The notes beneath the pieces are model-generated. The model was not told the origin of the DNA and did not search any database. It was given only the letters and a program-made list of their open reading frames with translations. Made by a program: the position numbers and the translations under genes. Positions 9,001 through 21,079 of a DNA stretch of 64,000 nucleotides are shown in pieces. The DNA comes from Limnoperna fortunei (taxonomy: Eukaryota > Mollusca > Bivalvia > Mytilida > Modiolidae), in NCBI GenBank assembly GCA_944474755.1, contig OX104112.1, positions 82,349,756 to 82,413,755 on the forward strand, read 5' to 3'. Within the stretch, counting starts at the first letter, position 1. Every line of letters starts with the position of its first letter.

Positions 9001-10884
9001 CATTGAGGACAAAATTTAGTGCATATATAATACATGTAAGTAGAATACAAATTATCCTGCAATTCTCAAAATCATTGATTTTTAAAACCTTTGAACCCAG
9101 ATTATGAAAATATTGGTGATCATGGATTCATGATATGTTACTCTCATAAGGAATCAATCTTTTAACTAACACTGTAATATATAACAACACAAGTTATAAA
9201 AATGTATTTGAATTTTTGTTTACATTACCGTAAAACTTTTCCCCCAGAAAAATACTTTTTATTAATTTGGGATTTACCCTTCCTTCCAAGTTGTAAATTT
9301 TTACCCATACCTTCCAAGTTGTAAAAAATTTATTCTTCATTTCTTCTTGGAAACTCTTTCCTTCTAGCAGAGTGGTGGCTGAAATATAAAATAAATTTCT
9401 TTTAATGAACAGTAATAATTTTGTAGGCATTTTTTAACTTATTTTCTAAATGATAAACAAGTGCCTGATATTACACATTGAGACATGTGCAGCCAAATTA
9501 TGTCATCTTTTTAAATATGTAGGTGTGCCAGTGTTTGCAGTGAAAATGCCAAGTGAGCAATTAGTAAGAACAAGACATGCCAAAGAAATTCCAGTGTTCT
9601 GGATATTTATGTCTAACAGACACCAACATGCTGGACTGTACTTTTTAAGTTTTGCACATTAGAGTCCTCTTAGTGGTTAGTATGAAGAACAACATGTTCT
9701 AATTTTAACCTTTGGTTGACATGACTTGGTGTGTACCCTCATTTGACATGACTGGTTTTTTCACAAATTTACAGTTGTAATATTTTGGTTAGTTGATTAA
9801 TTGAATGGTAATAAGCAGTATTACAGCTATAATCAAGTTACATCACATTTTAATACAATATGAAGTATATAGCAAAGAACAAGACAAAATGCAATGCACA
9901 TAGGTAAATATTAAAAGCTCATTTCAGCCCATATAGAAAAGACGAGAAGATCTCCACTTCTTAATAAACTATGTACATATCCATACATTTCAACCCTATA
10001 CTGACAAAAGCGGATGGTAGGTGGGATCAAGATTGGTTTGCCCCCCCCCCCCCCCCCCCAATTCCCCACTTCCCATAATTTTAAGAGATTCAAAATGGTG
10101 CATTTGGGACAGAATTTCTATTTTGTTCTGAAAAATATCTATGGATGTCAGTTTCATTCCCCTTGCATATTTGCCCCAAAAATCTGTGAAGACTTTGGCT
10201 TTGAACAAAGCTGGCTCAGTTAAAATAAAAAAACTAAAATAAATGTTTATAAACTATAAACCTTCTGGGAAAACGATAGAAAAATTGCCTCAAATCATTA
10301 TGCAGTGGATAAATTCGAAAATCTACAGTAAGTCTACCATGTAATATGGTAGGGTTGGCATGTATGCATATCTACTGTGATATGCATGTTGCAAAATCTT
10401 GTCACACCCAAGACCAAAATGTAGCATCCTATATGTTTCAACATGTACATATGTTGCTCCACATAAACATTCCACAGAATAGATTGGATGATCAAATTTG
10501 TTTCCTGGAGTTATGTGATGCTGATTAGCCAACTACTTTAAGGTTTTATGAGCAGACATGAGAAGATGTAGTTATTACCTTGAACTTAAAGACAGTCATT
10601 TATTACATACCTTTATAAAAACATGAAATAGAAACAGGAGCAAACATCACCTGTCCTATAACAACTTTTGTAATCACAGTTTTCAATTGTTTCCCAGGAA
10701 ACATTTTTTCAGCCAGTCTTATCCAGTAAAATACCATTGGAGCACTAACAAATGTTCCTACTGTTACTATTCTGAGAGTTTTTTGTGGATCATGCTTAGT
10801 TTTCTTTGATATGAACTTTTGCTCTATTATATCGGCTGTAGTCCACAAAACTGCATAAGTCATCATTGTCTTATGTAAAGGCAT
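5950..10884 (-). CDS. MPV17L: MPV17-like membrane protein, gene A (four coding exons)
   Basis: The spliced frame 10884-10611, 9378-9311, 7383-7255, 6027-5950 gives 182 residues plus a TAA stop. It belongs to the Mpv17/PMP22 family, small four-helix proteins of the mitochondrial inner membrane or peroxisome linked to oxidative stress and mtDNA maintenance. Hydrophobic segments lie at about residues 7-24, 40-60, 74-90 and 118-155. Family signatures are FYWIRLAEKMFPG (about 53-65), APVSISCFYKG (about 82-92) and WPFVQTFNY (about 120-128); human MPV17L is the closest member I know. The assigned Met lies 2 nt after an acceptor (TCTACAG at 10887) and aligns inside the family N-terminus, so a short upstream coding exon may exist. 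Introns hold a SINE, a dispersed repeat and an 81-bp tandem array. Gene B at 29842-32367 has the same exon structure. Confidence 0.88.
6380..7002 (-). mobile_element. SINE family A split by a dispersed repeat
   Basis: The minus-strand SINE 3' half is at about 6380-6452 (ttcagctttattttggtgtc, gggaggaagccag) and its 5' half at about 6866-7002 (actggcaattgttgttaatt, gcaattttagtgttaacatg, tagccacttagccatcaaag). Between them lies a ~415-bp segment of the repeat also found at 23585-24240 (acaagtgtggacacag, gaggtcaaggtcaggtgac, accaaatttaatggacctgg). The layout is a nested insertion in intron 3 of gene A. Confidence 0.7.
7255..7383 (-). CDS. MPV17L: Gene A coding exon 3 (WPFVQ signature helix)
   Basis: 43 codons, phase 0 at both ends. 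The acceptor TTATTTCAG (AG at 7385-7384) precedes ACT GGA, and the donor after GAT is a consensus GTAAGT (7254-7249). The exon encodes FWPFVQTFNYG and ends in FLCFMKED, the conserved Mpv17-family C-terminal helix. If the donor were skipped, an in-frame TAA follows shortly. The first ~22 bases and the acceptor are copied into the tandem repeat immediately upstream. Confidence 0.9.
7361..7612. repeat. 81-bp tandem repeat copying a splice acceptor
   Basis: AATGGCC begins units at 7361, 7442, 7523 and (variant) 7603, a period of 81, 81 and 80 bp. Read on the minus strand, each full unit holds TTTCAG then ACTGGATTTGCC(T)TTCTGGCCATTT, that is the exon-3 acceptor plus the first ~24 exon bases. Because 81 is a multiple of three, a 75-residue minus frame stays open across the array; it is an artefact. 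Confidence 0.92.
7700..9190. other. Intron 2 of gene A, no other feature
   Basis: This stretch lies between exons 9311-9378 and 7255-7383. It is AT-rich with no recognised exon or mobile element. The 68-residue minus frame at 8572-8778 has no motif and lacks framing splice sites. Confidence 0.5.
9311..9378 (-). CDS. MPV17L: Gene A coding exon 2
   Basis: 68 bases: acceptor ATTTCAG (AG at 9380-9379) and donor GTATGG (9310-9305). The first two bases complete an Ala codon begun in exon 1. It encodes the loop TTLLEGKSFQEEMKNKFF and ends TTWK, which matches the family loop of the type LQGK...LKQKFW between helices 3 and 4. The gene B counterpart at 30890-30957 has the same length and phase with 5 of 23 residues changed. 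Confidence 0.9.
10014..10062. repeat. Poly-C tract
   Basis: A run of about 19 C interrupts AT-rich sequence in intron 1 of gene A. It generates proline- and glycine-rich reading frames on the two strands that are not genes. Similar short C-runs occur at 15862-15877 and 40880-40895. Confidence 0.8.
10611..10884 (-). CDS. MPV17L: Gene A coding exon 1 (helices 1-3)
   Basis: 91 codons plus one base; donor GTATGT at 10610-10605. It begins MPLHKTMMTYAV and carries ADIIEQ, FYWIRLAEKMFPG and APVSISCFYKG, spanning three of the four helices. A frame extends 42 residues further upstream to 11010, but the acceptor-like TCTACAG ending at 10887 is conserved in gene B (TCTGCAG), while sequence upstream is not, so the exon boundary is placed at 10886. 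Confidence 0.9.
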
Positions 10885-11629
10885 TTCTGTAGATTGATTG
10901 ACTTTAGTGTAATAATAATCTTTATTACTGGCTCTCATAACAGTTTGGACTATAAAATATATGCATTCCCTAAAAATGAAAAAATAATAAACTTTATTTG
11001 ACCGTTCCATTTTCTTACATTTTCTTTATACTAGTATTAAAATAGCAGCATTTTTATTTCTGATTAAAGGTCTATGAAGTGCTGTTATACACCACAAAAT
11101 ACAGATCATTACAATAAACAAGCTTACTTTACTGAGTAAAACACCTTTCTCTAACTGTTAAAAAAAAATTTACAATCAACCTGACCTTTGAAGTTAGCTA
11201 TAGTCAAGCCCCTATAGTCTATGTTGGTCAAAACCCCTTTGGAGATTGTGTACCTCACATTACAACTTTAAATACAACTTAAATCATTACTGATTATACA
11301 GATATAGCCTTATAGAAAATTAAATAATGTTTATATTTATGCCAGACAAGTATTTTAACTAAGGACATTGTTGATGTTTTTCTTGTTTCAATATTCATAG
11401 AGCAAATTTTAGCTCCAGTAAACTGTTCATTTATAAAAAAAATGATTTAAAAATTAGAAAAAAATTTAAATAAAAATTGTCAAAAAAAAAATTGTTAAAA
11501 ATTTGTAATTTTAAAAGTTTTTTTTTAATAGTTTAAATAATTTAACAGTGTAATTAAAAAAAAAAAATTTTAATAAAACAATAATAAAAATTGTAATTAA
11601 AGAATACAAGGGCAAGTTGCTACATGTAG

Positions 11630-12410
11630 CCAAATGTCCCCCGCCGCTGCAGTATCAAATTGACAAAGAGGCATGAAAAAATAAAATGGACAAAAAAATT
11701 TGTGATACATTTAGTTTTGCAACAAAATAACCAGCATGTAATATTAGAACTGTTTTGACAGGTATTTGGGAAGAGCTAAGCAACTACATGGAAAAACTTT
11801 ATCAGAATGTGAAACTATAGTAGAGTGCTTGATAAAATTTGCTTTCAATATTATTCAATATTTGCTAAAATGGTCAAAGTCCCATAACTCCTAAAAAATC
11901 TGACAAATCAAAATGATGGTATAAGTATGCACATGTACCCCATCATAACAATTTATCCTATTAAAGCAACCCATTGAACGGTTTCAAAGATGCATCCACA
12001 AGATATCCCATTGTATTATATTGCTAAAATAGTCAGTTCCACAACTCCTACAAGATTTGATGAATATTAAAATGGTGGTAGACTATGCACATCATTACAT
12101 CATAACAATGAATCCAGTCAAACATCAAAGCAATCCATCAAGTGGTGTCAGAGGAGATGCCACAAAATCTACCATTGTATTATTTTGCTGAAACGGTCAA
12201 AGTCCCATAACTTCTACAAAATTTGCCAAATCAAACTCACGGTATAGAATCCACATCTACCCATCATAACAATTATTTCTACTAAATATCAAAGCAATCC
12301 GTCAATCAGTTTCAGAGGAGTTGTTTCCACAAAAGTGTGACAGACAGACGCATGGATGCAGACCATTACTTGGTCCCTCCATTGCTTTGTGGCGGGGGAC
12401 AAAAACTAGA
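11630..12410. mobile_element. Dispersed element with TGTCCCCCGCC termini and tandem core
   Basis: The left end 'tgtcccccgccgctgcag' (near 11634) is mirrored by 'ttgtggcgggggacaaaa' (near 12388). The interior has about three ~180-bp units containing 'aaagtcccataactcct', 'catcataacaat', 'aaagcaatccatcaa' and 'tcagaggag(t/a)tg'. Inverted ends plus a tandem core recall the non-autonomous bivalve 'pearl'-type elements. It lies upstream of gene A exon 1, possibly in its 5' intron. Confidence 0.7.
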
Positions 12411-12747
12411 CAGGGATTTACACTAGCTAACAGTTGCCCAAGTTGAAAAAATAATTGCATAGGTTAGGAAAGGTTGCTTTCCAATCGTCCAGGTGTTCAA
12501 ATTTGTGATGATTTGGTTAGGACCAATCCACATCAGTTTCAAAACAAAATTTCACCCTGTTATTCTGAACAGTAGTGTTATGTTGTCTTTCAACTTAATT
12601 CCCACATTGGTAAGAAATCTGAATATTTTTGTATCTGCATCATGTTTATCATGTTTATAATGTTTACACACCACACAGTGTTGGCTGGTCCCAACTGACT
12701 TTTACTTTGTACATAAGCGTAGTGAAAATAAAAAAATGGTGATTAAA

Positions 12748-14090
12748 AAAGAAAACTAGTTGAGGCTCATAGGAGCCTGTTATCGCTCACATGGAACACA
12801 AATGACATCAACTATCTTTATTTTTTTTGCAATTTACAGTTTCAGTCTAGTTGTTACAGATGTTAGGTTACTGGGCAAAGCTTAAAATCTTGATTAAGTA
12901 CAATAACTCCTATAAGGTAACCATCAGACAATTTCTAACAAATTTAATAATGTGTAGGCATTGCCCTTTAGGTTAATTTAGTAATTTCCAATGTGTTATA
13001 GATTTTTATTTATAACACAAAAACTTATTTTTGGTCCAAATTTGTCATTAAAGAGTAATAACTGCTATAAAAAGTCCCCTAACAATTTTGGACCAAAAAA
13101 CGATTTGCCTTAATTGCCGATCATTTGTGCCATTTACAGTTTCACTCTAGCTGTTATGGCATTTAAGTTACAGTACAAAACTACGCATTTTACCAAAAAT
13201 TGTTCTTAAAGGAAAATAACATAATGATTTGTAGAGTTTGTTCTTCTGATTATTTTTGCTATTTACAGTTTTGATCTAGGTATAAGTTTTTTAAATTCTA
13301 GGGCAAAAACTTCTATAAGAAGTCATCTGACAATTTCAGACCAATTAAGTGAATTAGAAAACTTGTATTGCTGATGCAATCCACAGTTTCACTCAAGCTG
13401 TTAAAAGTTTTTAGGTTACAGACAAAACAAAAATTTCATAAAAAACATTATTAAACTATAATAATAGCTAATACAAAGAGTTGTCTAACAATTTTAGATC
13501 ATTACAATGAATTGTAGGTTTTGTATTGGTGATCATTTTTGCAATTTGCAGTTTCACGTAACTGTTATAGTTTTTAACTTTAAGTACAAAAACTGAAAAC
13601 TTCATTAAAACAATTCTTATTTTGTATGCACTGTCTTGCTGATTAATTAAGCAAATGACAATGTCAATCTAGCTCTAATACTTTTACAGTTATATTGTAC
13701 AAACTGAAAATTTTGTCAAAAATTGTAATTTAAGGACAAAACTCCTACAGGAAGTCATTACACAACTTCAGACAAATAGCAAGTATTAGAGCTTAATGTG
13801 CTGATTAATTGGGCGGTGGTTTTCTCTAAAGCTATTATAAGTTTTGATATATTGACCAAAAACATGCATTGACAACTATGTTCTTTTTTTAGTAACAGTG
13901 GCCATCTTTGTCTGTTGATCAACACCCTGTGTACAAAATTTAAACTATGTACGCTAAGGATGATAATGGCATAGTTAAAAAAAAATTGCCGAGTAGTTTC
14001 AGAGAAAATTTTAGAAAAACTTTACGACAGACGACAGATGCCAAGTGATGGCAAAAGCTCCCATGGACCTTCAGTCCAGGTGAGCTATTT
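12748..14090. mobile_element. Dispersed element with tandem core, GAGGCTCATAGGAGCC end
   Basis: The left terminus 'gaggctcataggagcctgtt' has an internal hairpin; the right terminus is 'aaaagctcccatggacc' followed by 'aggtgagct'. About eight diverged ~130-150-bp units lie between, each with 'gcaatttacagtttca(g/c)tct', 'aggttacagtacaaaact' and 'ctataa(a/g)aagtc'. No coding capacity. The architecture is the same as at 11630-12410 but the sequence is unrelated. Confidence 0.7.
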
Positions 14091-14262
14091 TAAACAAATA
14101 ATAATAATTCTTTTTTTAGTAAAAATTATGAATTACAAATAATAAAAATGTGGATGTTACATGGACAAAAATGGAAATTCCCACAGAGAAATTCATGTCA
14201 GTTCAACGAGGGTGGATTAGTAGGGAATCCTTATCCCATCCCTTTTAGGCCTATATCATTAT

Positions 14263-14368
14263 CACAGGCACTTGTTTCAGAAAAAAAATTACCACATACT
14301 CTAATATAACATTAAAGTTATATTCGAGTATAGGGGTAATTTTTTCTGAAACAAAGTGTGTGCCTGTG
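14263..14368. mobile_element. hAT-type MITE with 8-bp target duplication
   Basis: The 106-bp palindrome starts CACAGGCAC and ends in the inverted copy GTGCCTGTG; the stems also include 'gtttcagaaaaaaaattacc' against 'ggtaattttttctgaaac'. The flanks are identical 8-bp direct repeats ATCATTAT (14255-14262 and 14369-14376), as expected for hAT transposition. Confidence 0.85.
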
Positions 14369-14587
14369 ATCATTATTACAACTGGCTGTTGTGACAACAT
14401 CTGTACCACATATACAAATACAAATATCATAAAGTAAAATAAAGGTCGACCTTATTTAATAAGAGTAATAACAATGTCAGTTTGACATTTGTGACTTTTT
14501 TACCTACTAATGACAACGGCGGAGATATTCCAGTGTCGTTTTATCTAATAAACATAATAAACATAGATGCGTTCCGAACACAGGAGA

Positions 14588-15530
14588 GGGAGACCCTAAT
14601 CTGCGGAAGGGTGGAAAAACCGGAAGGGTTTTTTGGTATATTTTTAACTATAACATTCGAACGGATAAAGATATCGATGTAATTTAAACGGATTCTGAAA
14701 GATAATAACAATTTCTACATAATAAATATAAAATAATTAAAATTATCTTGATTTAAATTATTTCAAACTTGACCGGAAGGGTTTTTTCTCTACTAAAATT
14801 GAATACGATTTTTCCACTTTGGACTCAATTTTTAAAAACATATAAAATTCCGGTCAAAATTGGTTAATATATTCCTCTAGTAAATTTTATAGCAAATCCA
14901 TTGATATATAACTCAATTTTATTTATGAAAGGGAAAGTTGTCAAAAGTTGACCGGAAGGGTGGTCCGTTGGAGTATTGCGTATAGTGAAATTTCAACTTT
15001 GGACTTAATTTGTAAAATCATGCAATATTCCGGTCAAAATTGGTTAATATATTCCTCTAGTAAATTTTATAGCAAATCCAATGATATATAACTCAATTTT
15101 ATTCATGAAAGGGAAAGTTGTCAAAAGTTGACCGGAAGGGTGGTCCGTTGGAGTATTGCGTATAGTGAAATTTCAACTTTGGACTTAATTTGTAAAATCA
15201 TGCAATATTCCGGTCAAAATTGGTTAATATATTCCTCTAGTAAATTTTATAGCAAATCCAATGATATATAACTCAATTTTATTCATGAAAGGGAAAGTTG
15301 TCAAAAGTTGACCGGAAGGGTGGTCCGTTGGAGTATTGCCTGTAGTGAAATTTCAAATTTGGACTCAATTTGTAAAAACATGCAATACCCGGGTCTAAAT
15401 TAGTTATTAGATTCCTCTAGTAAATATTATAGCGAATCTATTGATATATAACTCAATTTTATTCATGAAAAGAAAAATTGTCAAAAGTTGACCGAAAGGG
15501 TGGTCCGTTTGGGTATTGCGTAGGCGATTG
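14588..15530. repeat. MULE left terminal inverted repeat made of 180-bp units
   Basis: After a unique ~175-bp outer part, 'gttgaccggaagggtggtcc' recurs at exact 180-bp steps (near 14947, 15127, 15307 and a variant near 15487), and a variant first unit starts near 14768. The two middle units are almost identical, which suggests recent amplification. The outermost part carries a small local duplication of 'ggaagggt' absent from the right end. Confidence 0.9.
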
Positions 15531-15540
15531 TTATGTTTCT

Positions 15541-16409
15541 CCCGTTGTTTTATTTGAGGAATCTCCTTTAATACCTTTTTTAATTCACGAGAGAAAACAT
15601 GCTAAATGGCACGAGAGTTTGTTTACTTTTCTTAAATTAAAAAATACCTAGGCTTGACAAAAATAAAATTCTTTTCGTTCTTGTTTCCCAAATTGTCCAA
15701 TTATGTTTTGTTGGAATCATTTAAAAGAAGACTTCAAATTTTGGCTGAAAGGACGAGTGGTGTCCGACAACATAAAAGTGTTCATTGACCATTTAGATAA
15801 AATGCTTCACTCCGAGAGCGAAGAAGAGTTTTCTAATTTAAGGATTAAATATACTTCACAGTGCCCCCCCCCCCCCCGAAGTTTTAGAACATTATGACAA
15901 ACAAATATCCCAGGCTATAATTAATCACTCAGGTTGATGGCTTATTGAAAAATATCCAGGCATGTATGATCCTTATTCGGAAATAACTAATAATCTTTCA
16001 GAAAGTATGAAATGCTGTTTTAAAAAGAGAAAACGATTGGAAAGAACTTCCTGTAGATCTTTAAGCCTTAGGACTTTATTACATACAAAACCTTTTTTTG
16101 AAATATTAAGAGGCCGGTCTGGAGTTGGTAACTATCACTTGAAAAAAAAGACTTTAACAGGGCTTTTATCGAACCATCTGATTGTATTTTCCCTAAAAGA
16201 ATAGTTTGTCCGGACGAAATCATTGAATATATTAAAAGTGAGAAGCCTGTGTCGTCAACAGGAGAAGTATTAATTAATTATGACGAAATTAACGAAACAA
16301 CAGTAAGCCAACAGGTAATTAACAAACTGCCAGATGACACGGTATTTGACGAGGCTAATCAACACTGTAATCAACCTGTAATTCAATTTCCTGCCTTTGA
16401 TGTGAATTG
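15541..16409 (+). pseudogene. MULE transposase remnant (catalytic region, several frameshifts)
   Basis: Recognisable pieces in order: FLIHERKHAKWHES (about 15575-15620), CWNHLKEDFKFWLKGR (about 15706-15750), IDHLDKMLHSESEEEF (about 15785-15830), YDPYSEITNNLSESM (about 15965-16010, with the expected third acidic residue in the NNxSES context), GRSGVGNYHLKK (about 16110-16150) and, one frame over, IVCPDEIIEYIKSEKPVSS (about 16200-16255). The segment holding the second catalytic Asp is deleted near 15655-15695, a C-run at 15862 breaks the frame, and an A-run at 16141 shifts it again. No functional enzyme is possible. Confidence 0.8.
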
Positions 16410-16439
16410 AAGTAGTTCGTTTTATTATTAACAATAATT

Positions 16440-16659
16440 AAATAACTTTAGTTCCTCAACAAGGGGCATTTATTGTCCACGGTAGAAAGGGAAAATATTG
16501 TGTTACACTATTTCTGAAAGTAACATGTCGGTGCGAATCCACTACTACATATGTTACCACATTTTGGCGGCAAAGATGAGCATAGGATTAGAACCAGTAG
16601 AAAAAAACAGAGTTATTAATTTAAGGGCATTGTGCCACCATACATTGTCTAAAAGTGTA
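16440..16659 (+). pseudogene. SWIM-type zinc finger of the MULE, frameshifted
   Basis: CRC at 16526-16534 and CYHILAAKMSIGLE from 16552 together give the CxC...CxH ligand pattern of SWIM domains found C-terminal in MULE transposases. The two halves are 26 nt apart, so they are in different frames; one base has been lost or gained. The frame then continues to RALCHHTLSKSV, where the SINE insertion begins. Confidence 0.8.
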
Positions 16660-17180
16660 GCCCCGTGCGGGATCCGGGTGGCTTAAAGAATAGACCGCAG
16701 TCGCGCTAGCTTGTCGTAAAAGGCGACTAAATAGCGCCCAGTACCCTGACCGGCGTGTCAGGTCGGTTTGCCTTAAGACCGACTGGGATGTGTGCCCCAG
16801 GTGGTTGAATGGGGTACCCCTGGCAAGCTGGGGTTGTCAGGCCATAATACGGAAAACCTGACCGCAAACCATATTAGTGCACCGTGTTGGGAAAAATGCC
16901 ACGTTCCTCGCACGTTAAAGAACGCTGCTGTAGTATTCGCTATGAGTAGGGATTTCGATCCCGCTACAGAAGGCTAAATTGCCCGACCCAATCCATTCTC
17001 CCATTTGCCAGTGGCAATCTAAAATCCGTTACCCATATTTTTCCTTGTGTCCCATCCCATTTTCATTCATCATCATTTCATGTTCATTTTATCATCCATT
17101 TCATGTTCATCGCCTGAATATAGCTGAAATATTGCTGCTCGGGCGTTAAACACCATTAATCAATCAATCAATCAATCAAT
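16660..17180 (+). mobile_element. SINE family B with (ATCA)n tail and 12-bp target duplication
   Basis: Flanked by the identical 12-bp duplication TCTAAAAGTGTA (16648-16659 and 17180-17191). It is GC-richer than its surroundings, begins 'gccccgtgcgggatccgg', contains 'gtcaggccataatacgg' and 'gggatttcgatcccgc', and ends 'atagctgaaatattgctgc', 'gcgttaaacaccatta' then (ATCA)n. It lies between the SWIM and downstream parts of the MULE frame. Relatives are at 58981-59330 and 40790-40925 on the minus strand. Confidence 0.88.
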
Positions 17181-17191
17181 CTAAAAGTGTA

Positions 17192-18268
<1,077 letters not shown>

Positions 18269-18298
18269 AAATAGTTTTTTTTTCACAGAACATGCATC

Positions 18299-19553
18299 CA
18301 ATCCGGTTAACTTTTTACAACTTTCCCTTTTATAAATAAAATTATGTTATATACCTATGGGTTTGCTATATAATTTACTAGAGGGATATATTAACCAATT
18401 TTGACCGGAGTATTGCATGTTTTAACAAATTGAGTCCAAAGTTGAAATTTCACTGTACGCAATACTCCAACGGACCACCCTTCCGGTCAACTTTTGACAA
18501 CTTTCCCTTTCATGAATAAAATTAAGTTATATATCAACAGATTTGTTATAAAATTTACTAGAGGAATATATTAACCAATTTTGACCGGAATATTGAATGT
18601 TTTTACAAATTAAGTACAAATTTGAAATTTCACTGTGCGCAATACTCCAACGGACCACCCTTCCGGTCAACTTTTGACAACTTTCCCTTTCATGAATAAA
18701 ATTGAGTTATATATCAATGGATTTGCTATAAAATTTACTAGAGGAATATATTAACCAATTTTGACCGGAGTTTTGCATGATTTTACAAATTAAGTCCAAA
18801 GTTGAAATTTCACTGTACGCAATACTCCAACGGACCACCCTTCCGGTCAACTTTTGACAACTTTCCCTTTCATGAATAAAATTGAGTCATATATCAATGG
18901 ATTTGCTATAAAATTTACTAGAGGAATATATTAACCAATTTTGACCGGAGTATTGCATGTTTTTACAAATTAAGTCCAAAGATGAAATTTCACTGTACGC
19001 AATACTCCAACGGACCACCCTTCCGGTCAACTTTTGACAACTTTCCCTTTCATGAATAAAATTGAGTTATATATCAATGGATTTGCTATAAAATTTACTA
19101 GAGGAATATATTAACCAATTTTGACCGGAGTATTGCATGTTTTTACAAATTGAGTCCAAAGTTGAAATTTCATTGTACGCAATACTCCAACGGACCACCC
19201 TTCCGGTCAACTTTTGACAACTTTCCCTTTCATGAATAAAATTGAGTTAAATATCAATGGATTTGCTATAAAATTTGCTAGAGGAATATATTTACCAATT
19301 TTGACCGGAGTATTGCATGTTTTAACAAATTGAGTCCAAAGTTGAAAAATCGTATTCAATTTTAGTAGAGAAAAAACCCTTCCGGTCAAGTTTTAAATAA
19401 TATAAATCAACATAATTTTAATTATTTTATATTTATTATGTAGAAATTGTTATTATCTTTCAGAATCCGTTTAAATTACATCGGTATGTTTATCCGTTCG
19501 AAAGTTATAGGCAAAAATATACCAAAAAACCCTTCCGCAGATTAGGGTCTCCC
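18299..19553. repeat. MULE right terminal inverted repeat, six 180-bp units
   Basis: 'ttccggtcaacttttgac' recurs at 18481, 18661, 18841, 19021 and 19201, with diverged ends at 18301 and 19381; spacing is exactly 180 bp. The outer ~170 bp (19381-19553) is the inverted match of 14588-14760. The right arm has about two more units than the left, so unit number is variable. Confidence 0.92.
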
Positions 19554-19562
19554 CACAGGAGA

Positions 19563-20630
19563 GACAAAAAAATTTGGATTATCGCTCTTTCAACACGCTA
19601 AAATATAGCAAACCATGAATACATTGGTTTTTTTGTGTTTTAGATAGACGGTTAACTACAGAAACCAATTTGTGTTAGGGTGTTGTTTATTAAGTTTTCA
19701 GTCCACGCTCGCTCCGCAGCTCTTAGGGGAGGGGTTAATTCTGAGTCCATGTTCGTTCCCTTGTAGAACGTATACTCAAAACTGTGACTTTTATTGAAAT
19801 AAATATTTGTCCCAGTATTGTGGTTTGGAAAAAATATATTCTTAGTACTGTAATCAAAGTATTGTTTAATTTATTAACAGTTATATTGCAATTAAAATTC
19901 AACAATAATTTAATGGAAGCACATATCAAAGCACATTTTACAACACATAACAAATCATGATACAAAATTACATATATTAAATTGGTCATTATAACTGGAG
20001 TCCTAAATCTTCAATGATCTTGGTCTTTAGTAGGCCATGCTTTTTTAAGTAGCTGAACTAGGTCTTGATGTTCTTATATCTTGTCAAGGAGGTCTTGTTC
20101 CCCAAGGGTATTGCTAACTTCAGTGAACTGTCAATGAACATTGCAGTACATGTAATACTCAGCTGCATCGTCGTCCGCATCAGAGCTGTCCGTTTAAGTC
20201 TTTCTCTTTTTGAACTGGTATTCTGTTTTTGATGATCTTTTTTTTTCTTTGGACAGGGTCCCCTGGCTCTGAAGATAGAAAAGATAGTAATCCAGACACG
20301 TGAATCCAGATTACCAATATGTCAGTGATGTCTGTACCACAAAGTTACTGAAGACATCCCTATAATTAGGCGGCAAAGGTGTAGATGTACAGATTGACGA
20401 CAGTCTCTTTAATCACAAGTCTAATTACAACCGAGGCAGAAAAACGGTGTGTATCCAGACTAGCTGACACATCTTACAAGCTTGCAATAATCTACCTGGA
20501 ATTGGTAGACAAGAGAGATGCAGCATCACTTTAAAGAATGATAGGAAAAGCAGTTTAACATGGCAGAATAATCCGCTTAGATCTATGGAGATCATACAAC
20601 AACATCCAGTCTGAACTAAATCCACAATAT
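19563..20630. other. No gene recognised
   Basis: Between the MULE and the Penelope-like fragment no protein motif, splice-framed exon or repeat family was recognised. The short minus frames at 19735-19989 and 20425-20625 lack identifiable features. Confidence 0.4.
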
Positions 20631-20634
20631 CAAA

Positions 20635-20885
20635 TAGTCAACTGCTATTAACTACTAAACTACTCAAACAAGGGTTTGTTGTACATATAGTATAGGTTGA
20701 TGTAATCCCTCCAAACGTTATATGGTCGTCACCATGACTTAATTGATCGTTATGGAAAATCAATCTTTCAAATACGATCGGACATTTTCGCTAGGTCATA
20801 TATAGGTAGTCTTTCCTATTTTTTATTTGACTTTTTCCTAGACATGAGAATGAGCAACTCGACGGGTGTGCAACCCCAGACCATT
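20635..20885 (+). mobile_element. Penelope-like retroelement 3' fragment
   Basis: The stretch from 'ctactaaactactcaaacaa' through 'gacttaattgatcgttatgg' to 'gagcaactcgacgggtgt' is collinear with 44770-44980, the 3' part of the retroelement at 44280-45200. It is 5'-truncated and frame-broken. Confidence 0.75.
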
Positions 20886-21079
20886 AAGTTGTGTCAAGTC
20901 AAGTAAATTTTATTTGTAGACGGTAAAATAACAATAACAGCTTATATACTGTAAACATAAGCTTTTGTGAGCTTTTAAAACAGACATTTACACATTTTAG
21001 AACAAACAAACAAGACAAGCACGCATCGCATACATAAAAGCACATATTTGATAGAATAAATGTATAGTATATAGTAAGT

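Noticed and set aside
9996..10223. Overlapping proline- and glycine-rich frames on both strands
   Set aside because: Created by a poly-C run in an intron; no motif or conservation signal.
10886..11010. 42-residue N-terminal extension of the gene A exon-1 frame
   Set aside because: A splice acceptor conserved in gene B lies at 10887-10888, sequence upstream is not conserved, and the extension does not fit the family N-terminus.
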